A stretch of 64,000 nt of DNA from NCBI RefSeq assembly GCF_046736075.1, contig NZ_CP177163.1:2046001-2110000 (forward strand). The letters run 5' to 3'. The position numbers and the translations under genes were made by a program. How positions within the stretch are numbered: position 1 is the stretch's first letter; every line of letters starts with the position of its first letter. The notes under the pieces were generated by a model. It had not been told where the DNA came from, did not search any database, and was given only the letters and a program-made list of their open reading frames with translations. This stretch comes from Stenotrophomonas sp046736075. GTDB taxonomy: Bacteria > Pseudomonadota > Gammaproteobacteria > Xanthomonadales > Xanthomonadaceae. Shown here in pieces: positions 62,937-64,000 of the stretch.

Positions 62937-63867
62937 GCGATGCCTGATCCCAGAAGGGGAAGAAATTGAACCAGTCCAAGGGTGCCTGGGTGACCTGAAC
63001 TTCGAGCCACCGGGCGAAATGCTGCGCCTGTTCGGTCAGTGCCGCGTCGCGCGAGCCGCGCGGCAGCACGATGCGGTCGCTGAAGTGTTCAAAGCGCACG
63101 CGGTAGCCGCGCCCCTCGTGCAGGCAGGCCATGCTGTACACCGGGCAGGCCAGCGCGGCGGCAAGCACATAGGCGCCGATCGGGAACTGTGCGATGTGGC
63201 CCAGGAAGGGTGCCGGTACGGTACGTCCGCCGCGCAGCGGGACACGATCGCCGACGATCGCGACAAAACCGCCGTCTGCCACGCGACGCTGCAGCTCTAC
63301 GGCCGTGGCCGGGCCCATGTCGGTAACCTGCATCAGTTCCACCGATGCCAGCGGATCCAGCCGCTGCATCAGGCGGTTGAAGCGCTGCGCGTGCGCGGTG
63401 TGGACCAGCACGGTGATGCGGAAGCCGGGCACCTGTTCGGCCAGCACCTGGCACAACTCCAGGCAGCCGATGTGCGCGGTGAGGATCACCCCACCCTCGC
63501 GGCGCGCGATCTTCTCCAGCATCAGGTCGCGCTGCAGGTGGATGCGGTCGGGCGGATAGCGCCCACCGAGCCCCAGCAGCTTGTCGAGCAGGGTATCGGC
63601 GAACAGCGCGAAGTGTTTCAGGCTCTGCCACGCCCCCGGCGTGCGCCCGAGCACACCGGTATGGGCCTGCAGGCGCTGCAGGTACTGCAGCGATGCGCGC
63701 CGCGCCACGCCGTTGGCCAGCCAGTGGCACAGCACCACTGGATACACGCACAGGCGGAACGGCCAGCGCCCGAACCAGCGGTGCACCCAGCACAGGAACA
63801 GCACTCCGGCTGCGGAGGTGCTCTCGCCGAGATCGGCCCAGTGCGGCGTGGCGGTCGGTGCGGTCAT
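62926..63867 (-). CDS. LpxL/HtrB-like acyltransferase of aryl-polyene operon
   Basis: 313-residue membrane-bound acyltransferase. An N-terminal hydrophobic segment (VLFLCWVHRWFGRWPFRLC) precedes ILTAHIGCLELCQVLAEQ, whose HxxxxE-type pattern (His...Glu) is the catalytic motif of this family, and VAIVGDRVPLRGG. It probably esterifies the polyene acid to a lipid or glycerol carrier. ATG 63867 overlaps the glycosyltransferase stop (ATGA). Confidence 0.82.
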   Translation of the reverse strand: MTAPTATPHWADLGESTSAAGVLFLCWVHRWFGRWPFRLCVYPVVLCHWLANGVARRASLQYLQRLQAHTGVLGRTPGAWQSLKHFALFADTLLDKLLGLGGRYPPDRIHLQRDLMLEKIARREGGVILTAHIGCLELCQVLAEQVPGFRITVLVHTAHAQRFNRLMQRLDPLASVELMQVTDMGPATAVELQRRVADGGFVAIVGDRVPLRGGRTVPAPFLGHIAQFPIGAYVLAAALACPVYSMACLHEGRGYRVRFEHFSDRIVLPRGSRDAALTEQAQHFARWLEVQVTQAPLDWFNFFPFWDQASHGK

Positions 63868-64000
63868 GCGCGCGGGCCGGAGGCGCGGCGCCACAGCAGG
63901 CGCGGCGCGCGGCGCAGCATGCCGAAGAACAGCCGGGTATGCATGCAGCTGATGCGCACGTTGTCGCGCCAGACGTCGAAGTGCGAAACACCGTCGCTGG
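63864..64000 (-). CDS. Glycosyltransferase family 2-like protein, C-terminal end (partial)
   Basis: The last 45 codons of a gene that enters from the right edge. It reads VSHFDVWRDNVRISCMHTRL near the edge and ends LLWRRASGPRA. The place directly upstream of the acyltransferase, and the DVWRDNVRI...RLFFGML ending, match the GT2 enzyme of xanthomonadin/aryl-polyene clusters. The fragment is too short to show catalytic motifs. Confidence 0.6.
   Translation of the reverse strand, partial: SDGVSHFDVWRDNVRISCMHTRLFFGMLRRAPRLLWRRASGPRA

Overview
The window is high-GC gammaproteobacterial chromosome, most likely Stenotrophomonas or a close Xanthomonadaceae relative. Three things point there: GTAG-type REP hairpins (GTAGTGCCGGCCGCTGGCCGGC-like, the SMAG family of the S. 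maltophilia group) at about 17.97, 20.65 and 37.49 kb; a xanthomonadin/aryl-polyene pigment operon at the right end; and gene neighbourhoods typical of the family. No rRNA, CRISPR array, phage or insertion sequence was seen.

Layout. 1-6736 (minus strand) is a type VI secretion cargo locus: a DUF4123 adaptor, a VasX-like pore-forming effector, then a chain of DUF6708-like membrane proteins (probable immunity proteins) broken up by an orphan copy of the effector's C-terminal tip. 6984-10428 is a translationally coupled unit of a secreted S33 peptidase and a NatAB-type ABC exporter. 10496-11701 is a membrane diguanylate cyclase. 11967-17882 is a second toxin island: an RHS protein split into two exported halves, the second ending in a Cys-rich HExxH (zincin-like) tip, followed by two tandem lipoprotein genes that are candidate immunity genes, with recombination scars including a 74-bp copy of the cyclase 5' end. 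18012-30339 holds housekeeping genes (ferredoxin-NADP reductase, YadGH-type ABC exporter, PanE, an SDR, TatD, HrpB, RluE, a periplasmic SAM methyltransferase-like protein, an aldo/keto reductase).

30340-33818 is the most unusual stretch. An orphan leader-like RNA region with strong hairpins and a terminator is followed by two overlapping tRNA-like cloverleaves, then by a slipin (SPFH) gene and rtcB (RNA ligase). This looks like an RNA-repair operon carrying its own tRNA mimics. 33808-48207 holds a thioredoxin-reductase-like flavoprotein with an Rrf2 regulator and a perfect palindromic operator, a chemoreceptor, a LysR/MFS/DkgB module, a Pat-type protein acetyltransferase, MgtE and a Kef-type antiporter. 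48223-52493 carries a very large membrane-anchored ankyrin protein coupled to ycgL, and a small secreted protein.

52564-64000 (minus strand, running off the right edge) is a tightly overlapping aryl-polyene/xanthomonadin operon: glycosyltransferase (partial), LpxL-like acyltransferase, aromatic ammonia-lyase homologue, thioesterase, LolA-like carrier, MMPL exporter, flavoprotein with a WxWxIP halogenase signature, DUF3261 lipoprotein, ketosynthase, dehydratase, ketoreductase, ketosynthase. Acyl carrier proteins and the acyl ligase are not in view and probably lie beyond the right edge. Long plus-strand reading frames opposite these genes are GC-driven shadows and are left out.
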